From Lasiosphaeria ovina (lineage: Eukaryota; Ascomycota; Sordariomycetes; Sordariales; Lasiosphaeriaceae): DNA of 64,000 nt. The notes beneath the pieces are model-generated. The model did no database searches and was not told where the DNA came from. It worked only from the letters and a program-made list of their open reading frames with translations. Of this stretch, positions 13,371 through 25,274 are shown piece by piece (the first letter of the stretch is position 1; the number at the start of each line of letters is the position of its first letter). The position numbers were made by a program, and so were the translations under genes. The DNA lies in the NCBI GenBank assembly GCA_033439765.1, contig JAULSN010000008.1, positions 1,364,001 to 1,428,000 of the forward strand, given 5' to 3'.

Positions 13371-15233
13371 CGGCAGCAGCGGCACAATTCAGTCACCTTC
13401 TTCTTCCAGCCTCCGACAGCGGAGAGGGAGGCATATAGTTATTAGACGAAACCAAACCAAACAGAATATGCGTGACGACTGGTGATTGCAATGATGTGCT
13501 TCTGTTTGGGGTTTGGTAAGCGAAACGACACTGCCATCACCTCGGCTCGCTAGAACCTACAGCAGCTACTCGAGGGTATATCATGGCGGTGCTATTGCGT
13601 GTGATATCACCTTGGAAGGCTTGCTTGTTGCGCCTGGGGTGGGGGAGTTTTGGAGAATTATTGGCGCTTAAAGAGAAAGAGAGAAACGGAAATATTAGAA
13701 CAAAACAAAAAGCAAAGATTCCTTGTGTAACGAACGAAAAAACACACCCACTCAGACCCCCTGGACGGAAAACAAAACATTATCCCACACAGTCATTTTC
13801 CAACGCGGCGAGAATCCAATCGCAAAGTCAACCTACGGATAGTGAACTCTACGCCATTTATTATTTTACAGTGAGCTGGGAGTCGTGATGGCCTCAGAGT
13901 CAAGTGCAGTTGTGCGATACCCGTAACGCACCTACCTAGGTATCTACCTAGACTCAAGACCCTGCCGTACCTCAGTCAAGTTCAACATGGGATTATTTCG
14001 TCAGTAAGCTGTGAGTGCGCGTATGTGTGCGCTTAATAGCATTCGAGTCTCTACGGAATACCCTCTCGGACTTGCATGCAAGGTAATAATAGAAGCGGGA
14101 TACACATCGGCAACCGAGCGAGTTTCCATCTCAGGATCTAATTACTTTCAACACAGCATCTCTCTGTTGTCTGCTGTTGTATTCCCCCACAGGCACAAGC
14201 AATTGCAATGACACTGGCAATAGCACTGGCACTGCCACAGTCAACATGCATTTGTGGGGGTAGTGTACAGTTTACATCGTACGATGTTGTAGGCCGTCAC
14301 GTACATGCTGCGCGGGGGGGAAGGATCCATAGGGGGGGATGTGATGAAAAAGGGGGACCAACTAGACGATGCAACCCTTTTTCTCTTTTCTCTCTCAAAC
14401 TATTCCTTTCTCTCTAGAATTCTTTCTTTTTTTTTTCTTTTTTTTTTCTTTTTCTCTTCCGCTGGATTGTTTATTTTGTGGATTTCTTTCCGTCTCTCAC
14501 GGGGTTATACTCGAGTTTATTGCCCATTCCTCCTTCCGCAGCTCAAATGTTCGTTAACGGACATCGCCAACCTCTCCTCTATAACTTTGCAGCGTGCCTT
14601 CATCCGCCCCGGGCCACGGATCTGTCGGCATCAAAGTTTTGCCCTCTTTAAGTGCTTGCATTATGGATAGATTAGGGCCAAGTGCGGGAGCGGGAAAAGA
14701 TGCTAGGGGACTTGAAAAATGGCATCAAGCTTTCGGATTTTGCCCATCTCCTACCTCCCATTTCGCCAGCCGCCTCTTGGCCATATATTTCATGCCCGCT
14801 GTGCTGGCCCGAGCGCAGCCAAAACCGTCTAGCCTCTCATTCATCTCAGGCCGTGGCGATCTCCCTTGCTCGTCGTACCTGGATTCTGAAGGCATTCGCA
14901 GTGGGCCTCTTCCCTCTTCCAGCCTGTCCTCACTTACACGGTATTAACGAGCAATCTGCGTATGGCTGGGGAAAACTGGGGCAGAGAATGAGCCGGAGCT
15001 TTCTCCAATGGCCCCGCTGCTCCCCCCGGGGTAGGTCAATTCGTCCGATCAATTGGCGAATCACAGCCCCGGACTTTGATTACGTGCTGAAACAGTGTTT
15101 TAAGGCCCCGCACTTGGAGCCGGCCGCTTCCCGTCGTCGTGGATTTTCTCAAACTAAAAGTTGCGACGAAGTGATGATGCTTGCTGGCCTAGCCGCCGGG
15201 AGAATTGTTTGGTGTTTCTCGTTTCTTCTCGTC

Positions 15234-15548
15234 TCATTGATCTCGTCTGCTTGACCGAATACATGCCATCCGCTGCTCAATAATAAATTGAAGACGTGCA
15301 TGTATCGGGATAGCCGGTGACCGTCGGCCCACAGCTTCCATGGGATGAAGCTTGATGCGGGTTAAAGCCCGAGAGGCGAGGGTTAGCGCGGCGTCGGAAA
15401 GGTCCAGGATTTCGTTAGCTGGCGGGCCGTTGTAACAGTCAGCCCCAAGCGACCGCAACTCCACGAGGCGAGCAAGAACGAACGCTCTGGCCCGGGGTTC
15501 GAACGGTTGAAGCAGCCGGGCACCGAGCACTGGGACTCTAGCCTATAA
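15234..15548 (-). pseudogene. Coding-like stretch, possible gene remnant or unrecognised exon
   Basis: The minus frame is open from a stop near 15548 down to a TGA at 15234. It reads like protein (for example RAFVLARLVELRSLG and ILDLSDAALTLASRAL) and has mostly G/C third positions. No ATG opens the frame and I recognise no domain, so this is either an internal/terminal exon whose partner I cannot place, a relic, or chance. It is the first of several such stretches on this strand up to 18.3 kb. Confidence 0.22.
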
Positions 15549-16727
15549 CGCTAGGGCTAAGGAGGGGACCCCTGAGGATCTCAGAGAGATCGCGGCTTCC
15601 CTGGCAGATCCCCAGCCGAATTTCCCTCTCAGGGGGTGTGGGGGGCTGGTAGTGTATTGGCGGGACATCGGCTAAGACCACAGCTTTCGGTGCAGCTCTC
15701 ATGGCAAGCATGGACAAGGGCCCGACTTAAACCTCCAGAAGGGCGGGAGTCGTGTTGATCGTTGGTCTCGTCATTTTCGACATGCTGACTGTTGGCTGCA
15801 AGCTCCCAGTTTTTCCAAGAGTTAAATAGATGATAAAGATGAAGGAAGGAAGCCGTTGCATACATCCTCCCGTCCGGCCGCCCGCCCCGTCTGCGTCTGC
15901 GAGGAGTCGAACGAAAGGACTTCCTAGGTAGGCAGATAGTTCCGCGGCAATTCAACGAGTCGGTTCGTGGCACAGCACCTACTCAAGTGCACTAAAAATG
16001 CACAAATCCAGTTCCGGCCGGCACCGTAGCCTCTGAGTTCAGACCACGAGTTCGGACGAATCTGCGAGGTGGTCAGTGTTGCCTGTCCATCTCAATCAAA
16101 ACTGCATGCAGGTCCGGCGAATTCAGGCACAGCCAAGTTCGCTGGCTGCTTTGGGGTGAAGTGGGCTCGCGAAGGACCTCGCGGTTCCTGCATCTCCTGT
16201 ATGCCCATGTCACATATCCGGGTTTGGAGAACCCACTGAGAATAGAGGAGCTTTGGGTGAATCGATTGCCGTGACAAGCGGCAGTTGCAAAGGCAAGCCG
16301 CTGCCCCAGGGACAATTCATGTTTGGACCGGTAACAAGACCGGGGCTCTAAACCCGGGTCTGCTCCCGTCACAAATCCGCACCAAAAGCCTCCGATAGTG
16401 GGCGATAACAACACCCTTTCGTTAATCACGCCTGTGAAGGATGCTCACGGACGTTTTTGTCTCTGTAGAATAGGAATAGGCATGGCGGGATTCTGAGCCC
16501 AAGGCCCGATCTCACCGCCCAAATAGTGAGTAGCCAGTGGCCGGGGGATGATTGCCACAGAGAGTTATATTCCGCAGTAAAAGGGAATCTCCTGCAGGCG
16601 GGCATGGGAAATGCTACATACCAATGCGGGCGCAAGCTCGATGGCAACGCTGTGGGATAGCGAAAACCGGGTGACAGATGTCGATCACTCTGCAGCTGGT
16701 TTGCGTCCATATTGAGTCCGCTTTACG

Positions 16728-17090
16728 CTATTCCGTATAGTCCACCCTCGATGAGAGCTTATCCCACATATCTAGTGCAGGCCAAGTGCAGGTCGGGAGC
16801 CGATTATCACTCTGCGTGATGAACCACTGAAAATATAGCGCTGTGACCATCTCGCGCGATGCGATAGCTTCAGATTGCATGGCATAAAAGCCGTTTGTGA
16901 TCAGAAGATCAGACGAACTGCCAAGCTTGGCCGGACCACTTGCGGCCTGGAAATCCAGCCCCAGTTCGGAAGTATTGTTGATGGTGATGTGGACCACTTG
17001 GAACGGGCACTTGCAGGGTTGTAAGGAAGACTGACTTCTGTGTTGAAGTCCGCCTCATTCGAAGGAAGCTGTAGATAGAAAGGGTGGAAG
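16728..17090 (-). pseudogene. Coding-like stretch with an apparent frameshift, possible decayed gene
   Basis: Two overlapping minus-strand frames seem to continue each other. The first contains EADFNTEVSLPYNPAS; the second begins FQVVHITINNTSELGLDF and runs to VDYTE before a stop at 16728. The switch falls near 17010 with no good splice signal, which suggests a frameshift. The downstream stretch 16426-16710 (MDANQLQSDRHLSPGF...) also reads like protein but is in a different frame. No family recognised. Alternatives are an unannotated intron-containing gene or chance. Confidence 0.25.
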
Positions 17091-17523
17091 GGAAGGGACA
17101 ATATGGCGAGGGGTAAAATCCAGTATATCCGTGTCTCCCACCGGATGCAGTTGTTGCATTCGGCAGTTTGCCAAACTAAAAGAGTCGGGATAGACCGTTT
17201 GTTACCATAAATATATTGCGCCAATCAAGGGTCTTATCCAATGACCTTGGTTGCCGATCCTGAACAACCACAAACATTATCCCCGGGTATGCTTCGCTTG
17301 ATGATCAACACAGTGACTGAGTTGCTGTAGAGAATTTCCGTTCATTCATTGATCTCTATCTGTCCCCGTTTGATGAATATAGAGTGGTATCGAGGAAAAG
17401 CAGACACGGTTTGGGAGTCGCGGATATGTGACTGGGAAATAGCTCTGCTTGAGAAGCCTGCAGGAGCAAGGATTTAAGCAGCTCGCCAAGACCCGATGCC
17501 TAGACGATGTGAAAGGGGGAAGT

Positions 17524-18283
17524 CTAAGTTATATGTTTTTGGATGCTGTGTAACGTCATGATGCTGGAACCAAGCCTGGAGGTTGATGTTGTTTGGGCTG
17601 TGTCGTGAGGGAAGACCATGCAATACTCTCTCGCTAGACTGGAAACGAGGTCGAAAGAGACATAAACATACCAACTTGGGAATCTTTTTACAAGCTTGGT
17701 GACATCGCATTTCTGCGCCATACTGCTTCGGACTTGGACTGACCGCATTTGGGCCGTAAACAGCAGCATCGGGTTATCCGACGGCGCACTGACCTTCGTG
17801 TTCGTGTCTTTTGGGAAGATGCTGAGCATGCTCGAGACTCGATTGCTCGGCTTGAGACTCACTGGACCAGAGGTAACAGCGAGAGTGATGAGCGAAGAGG
17901 GAGCAAAGGGGGGGCGAGCACCGCGGCGGACACATATGCCTGACAGCTGTCCTGGTCACGTCGGTTCAGTGTTCAGTCCTCGCAGGTCGATGCAGGTAAC
18001 CTTGACGTCCCAAAGCCAGTGAAGTCGGCCAGAGGTAGCAAGTCCTGGTGAAGATCAAGAATAGGGCCGTGAGATGGCCGGTTGACCAAGTTTTGGAGCC
18101 ATGTCGTGATAGTTGGAGTGGCGGGTACTGACACCTCGAGGACCAAGAACCCAGCACCCTGAACTCAGGGATTTCGACGTTGAAGGCGACGCCGCAGCGC
18201 AGCGCCCCGGCGACGAGACAAGGCTCGAGTACGGCAATGTCTCGGAAGCCTCCCGACGGAAACTTGACGAGGCGACTCATCAC
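17524..18283 (-). pseudogene. Two coding-like exons, possible unrecognised or degraded gene
   Basis: A minus-strand segment from 18283 to about 18135 begins with ATG, has mostly G/C third positions and reads MSRLVKFPSGGFRDIAVLEP..., ending at a possible GT donor. A second segment (about 17862-17690) contains MLSIFPKDTNTKVSAPSDNP and DVTKLVKRFPS, followed by a GTATGT...CCAG segment resembling a very short intron. I cannot join them into a single confident frame and recognise no domain. They may be exons of a real gene, a relic, or chance. Confidence 0.22.
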
Positions 18284-19935
18284 ACACCTGCCGTTTTCGT
18301 CGCTGCGCCTTATTCACAGACTTACATAGTATCGGACCTTGCGGTGAAGAAAAGGGACTTGGATCTTTCTTGTCTTAGTGAGGAAAGGTGGATAGGAAAT
18401 GTGGACACACAACCGAGAGATAATCTTGACCTAATGAGGTGGATCTGCCCGCGGGCTACTGCGCAGAGCTTCTAGCTGAGGAAGGGGCGATTCAAGTTGG
18501 GTTCGAAGCAACCTCCCAGGCTTCCTTTGCGAAGGTGCGAGGAAGTAGCGCTGGTGGTTAGACTTTCACGTTGTCATTGCGAGCCTCCTTGGCTCCTGCG
18601 GGTTGTGGAATTCCGCACTCCGGAAGGTGCTAGCAATTACCCCTCACCTATCGATCGTCAAGTCATTCCTGCCATTTTAGGGCAGCATGATGGTAGCCAA
18701 TTCTTGCCTTCTTTTTCTTCCTTTTTATGCAAGACTTAAAGCATCTCGATGAAAATTTCCGACTAGCACGGCCGAGTCACGAGGCCGTTGACAGCTTTTC
18801 CAAGCTATTCTTTTCTTCTCTATCTTTGCCACTTGCGTTATGCCTTCAACCCGGCATAGCGGGGAGATCAATTGTCTGTCAATGCGCTGAAGAGCAAGCC
18901 CAGGTTTTGTGGGGTAAGTCTTCCATGCCGCCCAGACCTCGATCCGTACTGCTATGTTAAAGGAGGATTCTCCACTGGCAGACCTGTTCCCGGGGCTCCC
19001 GCCAAGAGCAACGCTCGAGGCGACGCAGCCTCGGTCATGCAACCACTTTGGAACACTTGAAGTTGGTAATTTGTTAACAGGAAATGTCGCCACGCCAGTG
19101 TTGTAGCCACGGCCACCGGAAAGAGATTCGGTGTAGTATACTCGACGTTCGGATCTCGCCGGCCATTTCCGCTGCCAAGGTGCTTGACTCGGCTCCTAGC
19201 AGTTCTCAGGGAGAAGGCAGCCCAGGACATGGCAAGATCCATGACGGAGAGTTTCCAACCCAGGCCCCCCATGTCTCGCCGTCGTCACTGTCACCAAACA
19301 GGCTGTTTCAGTACCTGAACTGGAGTACAGACATACCTCAGGTAGGCAGGTATTCGGTCAAGTCACTTCACTAACCCACCAGAACTGGCAGAACAATGGC
19401 GGCTCCGATTCGCTCTCCAGCTTGCCTCCGCTCTGCTGGCCAATGGGCTAGGGAACGGCAGCGGCATCGCCAAATCGCCACGTCCGTGCGAGCGGTCCGT
19501 TAGATAATCACCCGCAAAGGCCCAGCCCCCAGCAGCAGCGCAACCCAGCACAGCACAGCGTCGACCTGTCCCCTTTCCCTTCTGCTGTGCTCCTGAGCAC
19601 CGCGCAATCGCATTGACTGAGGCGATGTGACTGCCCCGGACCGTGATGCTACCGCCGGGACCTCGGAGCCTGCACAGAGCGGCTAGCGATGCTCGCGACG
19701 CTAGCGCCCTAGTGACCCAAGACCACGAGGACGAGCAGCGAGAGGCAGCACCATGCAAGAAGACGGCAGCCGTTGGTCAAGAGATCCAATGCCGCCCCAG
19801 CACCGAGACCTCGTGGCCGTCTTGCTGTCAGATCATGGCTTGATGTTGAGAAAGGGTCTGGCCCGCCGTTAAGCTCTCGAGCCTTTCATCTGACCAGTGC
19901 GGGACAATAAGGTCTATTCTAGGCTCCATTTCAGA
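18284..19935. other. Intergenic spacer, nothing recognised
   Basis: No convincing gene, RNA or mobile element. Only short open frames of unremarkable composition are present, on both strands. Confidence 0.5.
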
Positions 19936-20385
19936 CTACATACTCCGCAGTTCTAGTGTCAGTCCAAGTCCAGAGGCAACATGGAGCTTCGAATCCACAT
20001 TTGCAGCCAAGGAGCTATTTGGTCTCAACGGCCCCCAAGGCCCTGTAAATGGCCTATCCGGACTACTGAGAATCTGTATCAACACTCGGCCGAGACCAGA
20101 AGGCACAGCATCTTCACTCCGCTGGCCCTGACAGACGACCTGGAAGTTGCTGCTTGGCCTCTGCGGCGGAACAGAGCCAAAGTCGACGCCGCTGTCACGA
20201 ACGCCGTACCCAGAAATGCCCTCGGGAGCTATCACCTGGCTTGCCTCCGTGATGATCGTGCTGCTGGCTGGCTTGTAGCACTTTTGGCAAATATTGGTCC
20301 GCTTCTGCTTCTGCCGTCTCCCCATTTCGACGTTTTGAGCTCTCGCCATCTCCTCTTCCCGTCCCTTGAGCTCTCGCTCGAGCAT
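19936..20385 (-). CDS. Hypothetical protein or terminal exon, unknown function
   Basis: A 149-codon frame opened by ATG and ended by TAG. The first third looks genuine: a charged, probably helical start (MLERELKGREEEMARAQ), then a basic stretch with a CxxC pair (NICQKCYKP). The rest is Ser/Gly/Pro-rich and less convincing. A plausible acceptor (GGGCCAG) directly precedes the ATG, and a GTAGGG donor about 60 bp upstream follows a frame reading GCICSAVEKLQ. It could therefore be the last exon of a gene starting nearer 20.5 kb, perhaps with an N-terminal helical regulatory domain. No family is recognised. It faces away from the septation gene downstream. Confidence 0.3.
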   Translation of the reverse strand: MLERELKGREEEMARAQNVEMGRRQKQKRTNICQKCYKPASSTIITEASQVIAPEGISGYGVRDSGVDFGSVPPQRPSSNFQVVCQGQRSEDAVPSGLGRVLIQILSSPDRPFTGPWGPLRPNSSLAANVDSKLHVASGLGLTLELRSM

Positions 20386-21757
20386 TCTGGCCCGTCGAAA
20401 CAAAAAGGTTTTGCATCTACACTGATGCCGTCCTCCCTACCTGCAGCTTCTCGACTGCACTGCAGATGCACCCCAGCTGTACCAGAGACCCTTCATTTAG
20501 CCAGTGTAAACCTATTGGCCTGGCCTGCGGAATACAGGCGGGGAGGTCGGTTGAAGGACGGCTTAGTAGTTGAGCGCTGCTACATATCGACAGGCATTGG
20601 GGGGGATGCGGCGGAAACCCCTGCCATACGCTCGCCGCCAGTGGGCGGACGCTTAAAAAGGCCCCCCTGCCGCACCTGTACGTCTTGACAGAAGAGCAGG
20701 GATGTGGGCCACTGGAGCAAGGGTCGGCCTCTCCAAAAAGGGTCTAAGCGGTTTCACTGTGTCTCCTCGCTGCAGCTGTTCGTCGCCTTTTGGGCCAAGT
20801 CACGCCGTGGTATCCTCCCTGTCTTCGTTTCCGTTTCCTGGCCGGTACCCCGGCCCCGCCCAGTGCCGCGGCGCTCTTGTACCCCCCTCGTCGCCCCGTC
20901 CTCTCGTCTTGGGCTAGGTACTTGGGGGAACAAGGCTGGTGGGCCGTCTCAGACCCTTCTCCTGTCACCGTCGTGTCGAAGCCGTCGAGGCACACTCCCA
21001 AGAAACTTGCCCGTTCAGGCCTGTACGCAAGGGGCGCTGGCCGTCGTCCTTGTGCCTCCCTGTCTTCTCCGAGGACGACTCTGCACTCTGGCGGCGCACT
21101 GTGCTGGCTCGCCTGTGCTGCTGCGGAGCGCCATGTGCCAGAGCTCTTGGAGTCGTCTCCTTGCACTGGGAGTCGACCTTCCCTTGTCGCAAGCTTGCTC
21201 CCCTCCCCAAAACACCCCTTGTCGAGTGAGCAAAGGCTCCGAGTTACTGCAACTACGAGTGAATCCACTCCGGACCGGCTTGCATACGACGGCCAAGCCA
21301 AGCCAGCCAGCCAACTGCTGGGTGGACGAGCTTGCAAGCTCTCCCCAGGCATAGGCTGGGTCGATGTGCATAGATATATAGCCTCACCACATCCTGTGGC
21401 CTATCAGCCGGTCCATGGTGCGGGAGTCTTAAACTGCCTTCCTGGCCCTTATCTGCAAACACATCTTCCGGGCCAGTGTGACTATTCTACCTCTTACACA
21501 TACCGGCCCAGTGTCTCCCCCCAATGGCTCACATTACCAGTTGCATGCTGGGTTCCGGCACGGAAGACGTCTCCCTGAGCCCCAATAATTATATAGCACC
21601 AGGAGTCTCCCCACAAACTTCCAATGAGTCGGTATGCAACCACTTTAGCTCTCCCAGGCTTGAACCCATCTGCTTGCCGTTGGTCCAAGCTTACCATATA
21701 TCACCGTCGCAGCTAGGCAGAGCGTCCCCTTCCGGAGACAAGCCGTTCGTCTGGAGG
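20386..21757. other. Probable promoter / 5' UTR region of the septation-associated gene
   Basis: GC-rich, with long overlapping open frames in all phases (20704-21354 plus, 20744-21352 minus, 20790-21578 plus) that I attribute to composition. No family motifs. It directly precedes the gene starting at 21758 and probably carries its regulatory region. Confidence 0.45.
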
Positions 21758-23893
21758 ATGCATCAGACCGAGAGGAAGTACCAGCTCTTCCCCAAAGACA
21801 AGCAAGCCGCTGCCGCCGCCGGGAAGTCGTTGGACCCGGAGCAGGCCTTTGCCCTAGCCATGGGCCAGAACGGCGAGAAGAGTGACAAGCCCGCTGCCGG
21901 GACCGGCTTGAGGATACGGATCAAGGAACACAACCTCATCCGCAGGCGGAAGGTCAGCGTGCCTGATCTGGGGCCTATGACTACCGTGCAGGAAGTGGCA
22001 ATGGACTCACGTATGATATTGTCTGCGCAACATGCCTCGCCTGTTCCGACGGCTGACATGTGGTAGCTACTATTCCCGGCCGCCCGCCTCTTCACGAACG
22101 ATCGATCAGCGCTCCAGGCACCTCCTGGAAGCAGCATCACCTCTTCGAACACTCGGCGCTGTCAAAGAGCCAGATCCTTGACGAGAGGCTAGAGCTCGGG
22201 TCCGCTAGCTCCTGCCCGGCCAAGGACGAAGCGAGACGGTCGCCTCCCGGAGCACGACAGCCACTGTCGCCCAAGACGCTTGCACCATTGGTGATCCCGG
22301 CGCTAAACTCGGCTGTCCCTCGTCTAACTCATCAGATGTCTCTCAGCCGTCTTCGATCAGGCAGCACCCCCATCGAGGCTCCAATTCGCTCGGCAAGGAC
22401 TGATGACTCGCCCAGGGTGAGGACCCCATATACGCCGCTCTCAGCCGCCCTTACCACCCCAAAGTCTGCTGCTACCTCGGTCATGACTGCCTCTACTCTT
22501 CCCACCCCTCTGTCGGCACCGATCGAGTCCAGGTCGTCTCCAAAGCCATGGGAGAAGGCGGCAAACTACGCAGCAGTCAGCACTCCCAAGGAGGGCACCC
22601 CAGAGGCGGCTTGCACGCCCAAGGCAGATCCTCTCGACACGCCCCTGACCGCCTCGGCTACTGGCCACCGGAGGAACCAGTCCGAGTCGGGCAGCATCAT
22701 GGAGAGGGGTCGTCCAAGGAAGCGAAGCGAGTCAGGAGGTGTCAACGGCCGGGCAGAGTCCAAGAGAAGCAAGAGCGCGGAGCGGCGAGCCTTTGAGCTC
22801 CTGCCCAAGGGATGGAAGGCAACCGACGCCATGAACATGATGAGGCAGGAAGAGATTGCCGCTATACAGAAGCAGGCGTTGCAACAAGCTGCTCGCTTCG
22901 AAGTCCTTAGAAAGGAGGACGTTGACAATCTGTCAAGGGTAAGATTGGTCGCCGCCGCAGCTTGACTAAGTTCTTGTCTGACTTGTTATGTAGGAGCTCC
23001 GCCAGCTTGACGAACGCACCGAGTATCTCCGCCGCACGTATACCTCGCTGCGTGCTGGCCGACGCAACCTCCACACTCGCATCTGCCAATATCTCCGCTC
23101 GCCCCGCACCGCCAAGTTCAGCCACGACTCGATGCTCAAGCAAGAGGAGGCCCTCGCCGAGCTTGATGCTTCGATCGATGACTGGGTCAACAAGCTTGAG
23201 CAGGCCGAGAACCGCCGCACTAGGGTGCGGCAGAAGCTCCTCGAGCACGTTGCGGCTGCCGCCACTCTCTCCGTGTCCGCCGGCGGCATCGTGGGCGTGA
23301 GCGAGAGTCTGCAGCACGCCATGGGAGTCCGCCCGCTAAACCCGGCGACTGCTCCCAGCAACATTTCAACGCCGCCCCGCAGCCCTACCAAACTCTCCTT
23401 TACTTCTCATGCCCAATCCTCATCTCCCTCCCCACAACGTGTTGTGGCCCAAGTCCCGTCCACCATCCTCGAGCAGCCTTTGTTCGAAGAGGCAGCGTCG
23501 ATGAGGCCCAATGTAGAGTCCAAGGCAGAAGTGCCCGCTCCTCTGCGTCGCGCCGAGACCATTCGCATCTATGCCGACAATGATGTCTATGCCCTCCTGG
23601 CTGACGTGGAGCATGCCATCACCAAGATGAGCGGACGCGACTTCTCTCCTATCAAGGATGAGTCGATGCCGGAAGCCGGGCGGAGAAAAATCAACCGCTC
23701 TCGCAGCCACGAGCTGCTGAAGGCATCGACAAATAAGCCGCTGCCTTCGCTCATCGACGCCGAGAAGGCCTGCTCCAGCAGCACGCCATCTCTGCCTATC
23801 GCTGTTCCCTCGCCATCCATCGACGTGCCCATGGAGGAGATCTTCCTCACCAGCGCCGTCTTCAAGCCAGAGCGGTCCTTTACCGTCTGCTGA
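21758..23893 (+). CDS. Up-regulated-during-septation domain protein
   Basis: Protein of the 'up-regulated during septation' family, fungal coiled-coil proteins linked by expression to septum formation; biochemical role unknown. Three exons, 21758-22010, 22067-22938 and 22994-23893 (introns 56 and 55 bp), code 674 residues. The start MHQTERKYQLFPKDK resembles the short conserved N-terminus of the family; the frame is open back to 21524, so a longer start is possible. The middle is Ser/Pro/Thr-rich and probably disordered. The conserved domain starts at RRAFELLPKGWKATDAMNMM and continues through a coiled coil spanning the second intron (LRQLDERTEYLRRTYTSLR). The tail is again low complexity. 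Confidence 0.82.
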
Positions 23894-24912
23894 TATCTTT
23901 TTTTTATTTCTCGTTTACTTCCTCGTGCCGAGGAACGCTACCTTCTCACGATCATTATCTGCATGTCATGTCTTATGACTTTTTTTACACGTTGATTGAC
24001 TCACGATGCTTACGGCCAACCCTATACATTCCTTGGAAGCATTGCATTACCTTTCTCTTCAGGTCTCTAGTATTTGTCATCACCCCGCTTTACTTTCTAT
24101 CACCATAATATCTTGAGCCTCAACATTATACCAGCATCACAAGGCATTCCTGTGTATTTTAGCATACATACCCATCCACATTGGCGTTGGCGGAGATTCT
24201 ACTGGCTTTTTTTTCTCTGCACATGTTGTCACGGCCGTATCAAGATATCCAGTGCGCCGAAGATACCGCAAAAGCCCCCCATGATTTGGGCATTCATTTT
24301 CCTTTCTCCTACTGTATACACTTTGTATCTATCTATCATGCCTGGCGGGGCGGGGCGGGGGAATCGAGGGGCAGTTTAGCTTGTCATACCACCCTAGGTA
24401 GCTGTTGTTATCAACTGGCTGTGAACCTTGCTTTTTTTGCCATTGCGCCTCCGATTTGCATACGTTAATTGCTTTGCGTGGGGTGAAAGAGGTGTCACGC
24501 GATGTGTATGTCTATCTACATGGTGTGGTTCTACTTGGCATTATTGGCCATGTGCTGTTGATCGCCGCCGGCATGAATGTAGGGGAAAGAAAAGAAAAGA
24601 GGGACTCGGGCGATCCGGAGCATGCCGGTCGTAGGTACATGTACTGTACATACATGTGGAGGAGAGAAACGGACATTTTCGGTGGTGGGGTTTCTCTGCT
24701 CTGCTGCAGGGGATCGATGCCCTGCGGAACATTGTCGGTATCTAGAGACGGGAGCCCACCGACGGACGGGAGGCGGAGGCGGAGCGGGGCCACGTCCTGA
24801 TTGGGAAAGTCGTTCACGTTCGTTCAGAGGGCACGGTTCCTCCATGGCTTGGGCTTTGCTTTGCTGTGCTGTGTGGTCTCCACTTGTCTGTGTTACGTAT
24901 CAACTACCAAGG

Positions 24913-24960
<48 letters not shown>
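24913..24960. repeat. T16A32 homopolymer junction
   Basis: Sixteen T directly followed by thirty-two A. The T16A16 centre is a perfect palindrome. Length may vary in assembly or between isolates. Confidence 0.9.
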
Positions 24961-24962
<2 letters not shown>

Positions 24963-25240
24963 GTGGTGTGGTGTAGGAATACATATGAAGTGAATTGGAA
25001 GCTTGTGAGTACTGTGTAGTGGTTGTGAGTGTCGGTGTTTATGTCGGTGTTAGTGCTGGCGGTTTTGGGTCAATGTGTGTTGTTGTTGAGTGTCGGTGTT
25101 AGAGTATGCCGTTTTAGGTGCGTGTTTGTCTGTGTGTGTGTTTGTGTGTGTGTGATGTGAGATGTGAGTTGTGAGTGGACGAGATTTCGAGGGTGAATGT
25201 CCGTGGTTGTGTCGGTTCGGTGTTCCGTTTTGGCTAGCTA
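24961..25240 (+). repeat. G/T-rich strand-asymmetric tract
   Basis: For about 280 bp the plus strand is almost free of C and dominated by GTGT, TGTGAG and GTCGGTGTT-like words, starting exactly at the end of the A32 run. Imperfect GTGTCGGTGTT copies recur near 25027-25038 and 25089-25100. Confidence 0.75.
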
Positions 25241-25248
25241 GCTAACTA

Positions 25249-25274
25249 CCTTGCCTTGCCTTGCCTTGCCTTGG
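25249..25274 (+). repeat. CCTTG pentanucleotide array
   Basis: Five tandem CCTTG-type units. The reverse complement array (GGCAA units) sits at about 26222-26240, and a third array in the first orientation at about 26458-26476, so the copies can pair as inverted repeats. Confidence 0.85.

Larger units (their letters stand above)
8291..15233. other. Large gene-poor interval with simple repeats
   Basis: Nearly 7 kb with no gene I can support. Several long open frames occur on both strands (for example 11373-12314 plus and 8989-9636 minus), but they lack family motifs and have irregular, Cys/Trp/Arg/Ser-rich composition. Contents: a 13-bp duplication (10293-10318), GGCA repeats (about 11637-11672), a 15-bp duplication (13042-13071), a CAG run (13344-13370), a TACCTAGGTA palindrome (13933-13942) and a T/C-rich tract (about 14385-14460). 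A long 5' regulatory region or unrecognised non-coding RNAs cannot be excluded. Confidence 0.55.

Noticed and set aside
15440..15560. tRNA-like signals (GGTTCGAAC box and a hairpin with a 7-nt loop)
   Set aside because: The T-stem does not pair on either strand and no A box or acceptor stem fits.
16300..16385. Second tRNA-like T-arm (GGGTTTAGAGCCC) on the minus strand
   Set aside because: No matching A box, anticodon stem or acceptor stem at the right spacing.
21524..21757. Longer N-terminus for the septation-associated protein
   Set aside because: The added 78 residues show no conserved features and the short KYQLFPKDK start fits the family; kept only as an alternative.
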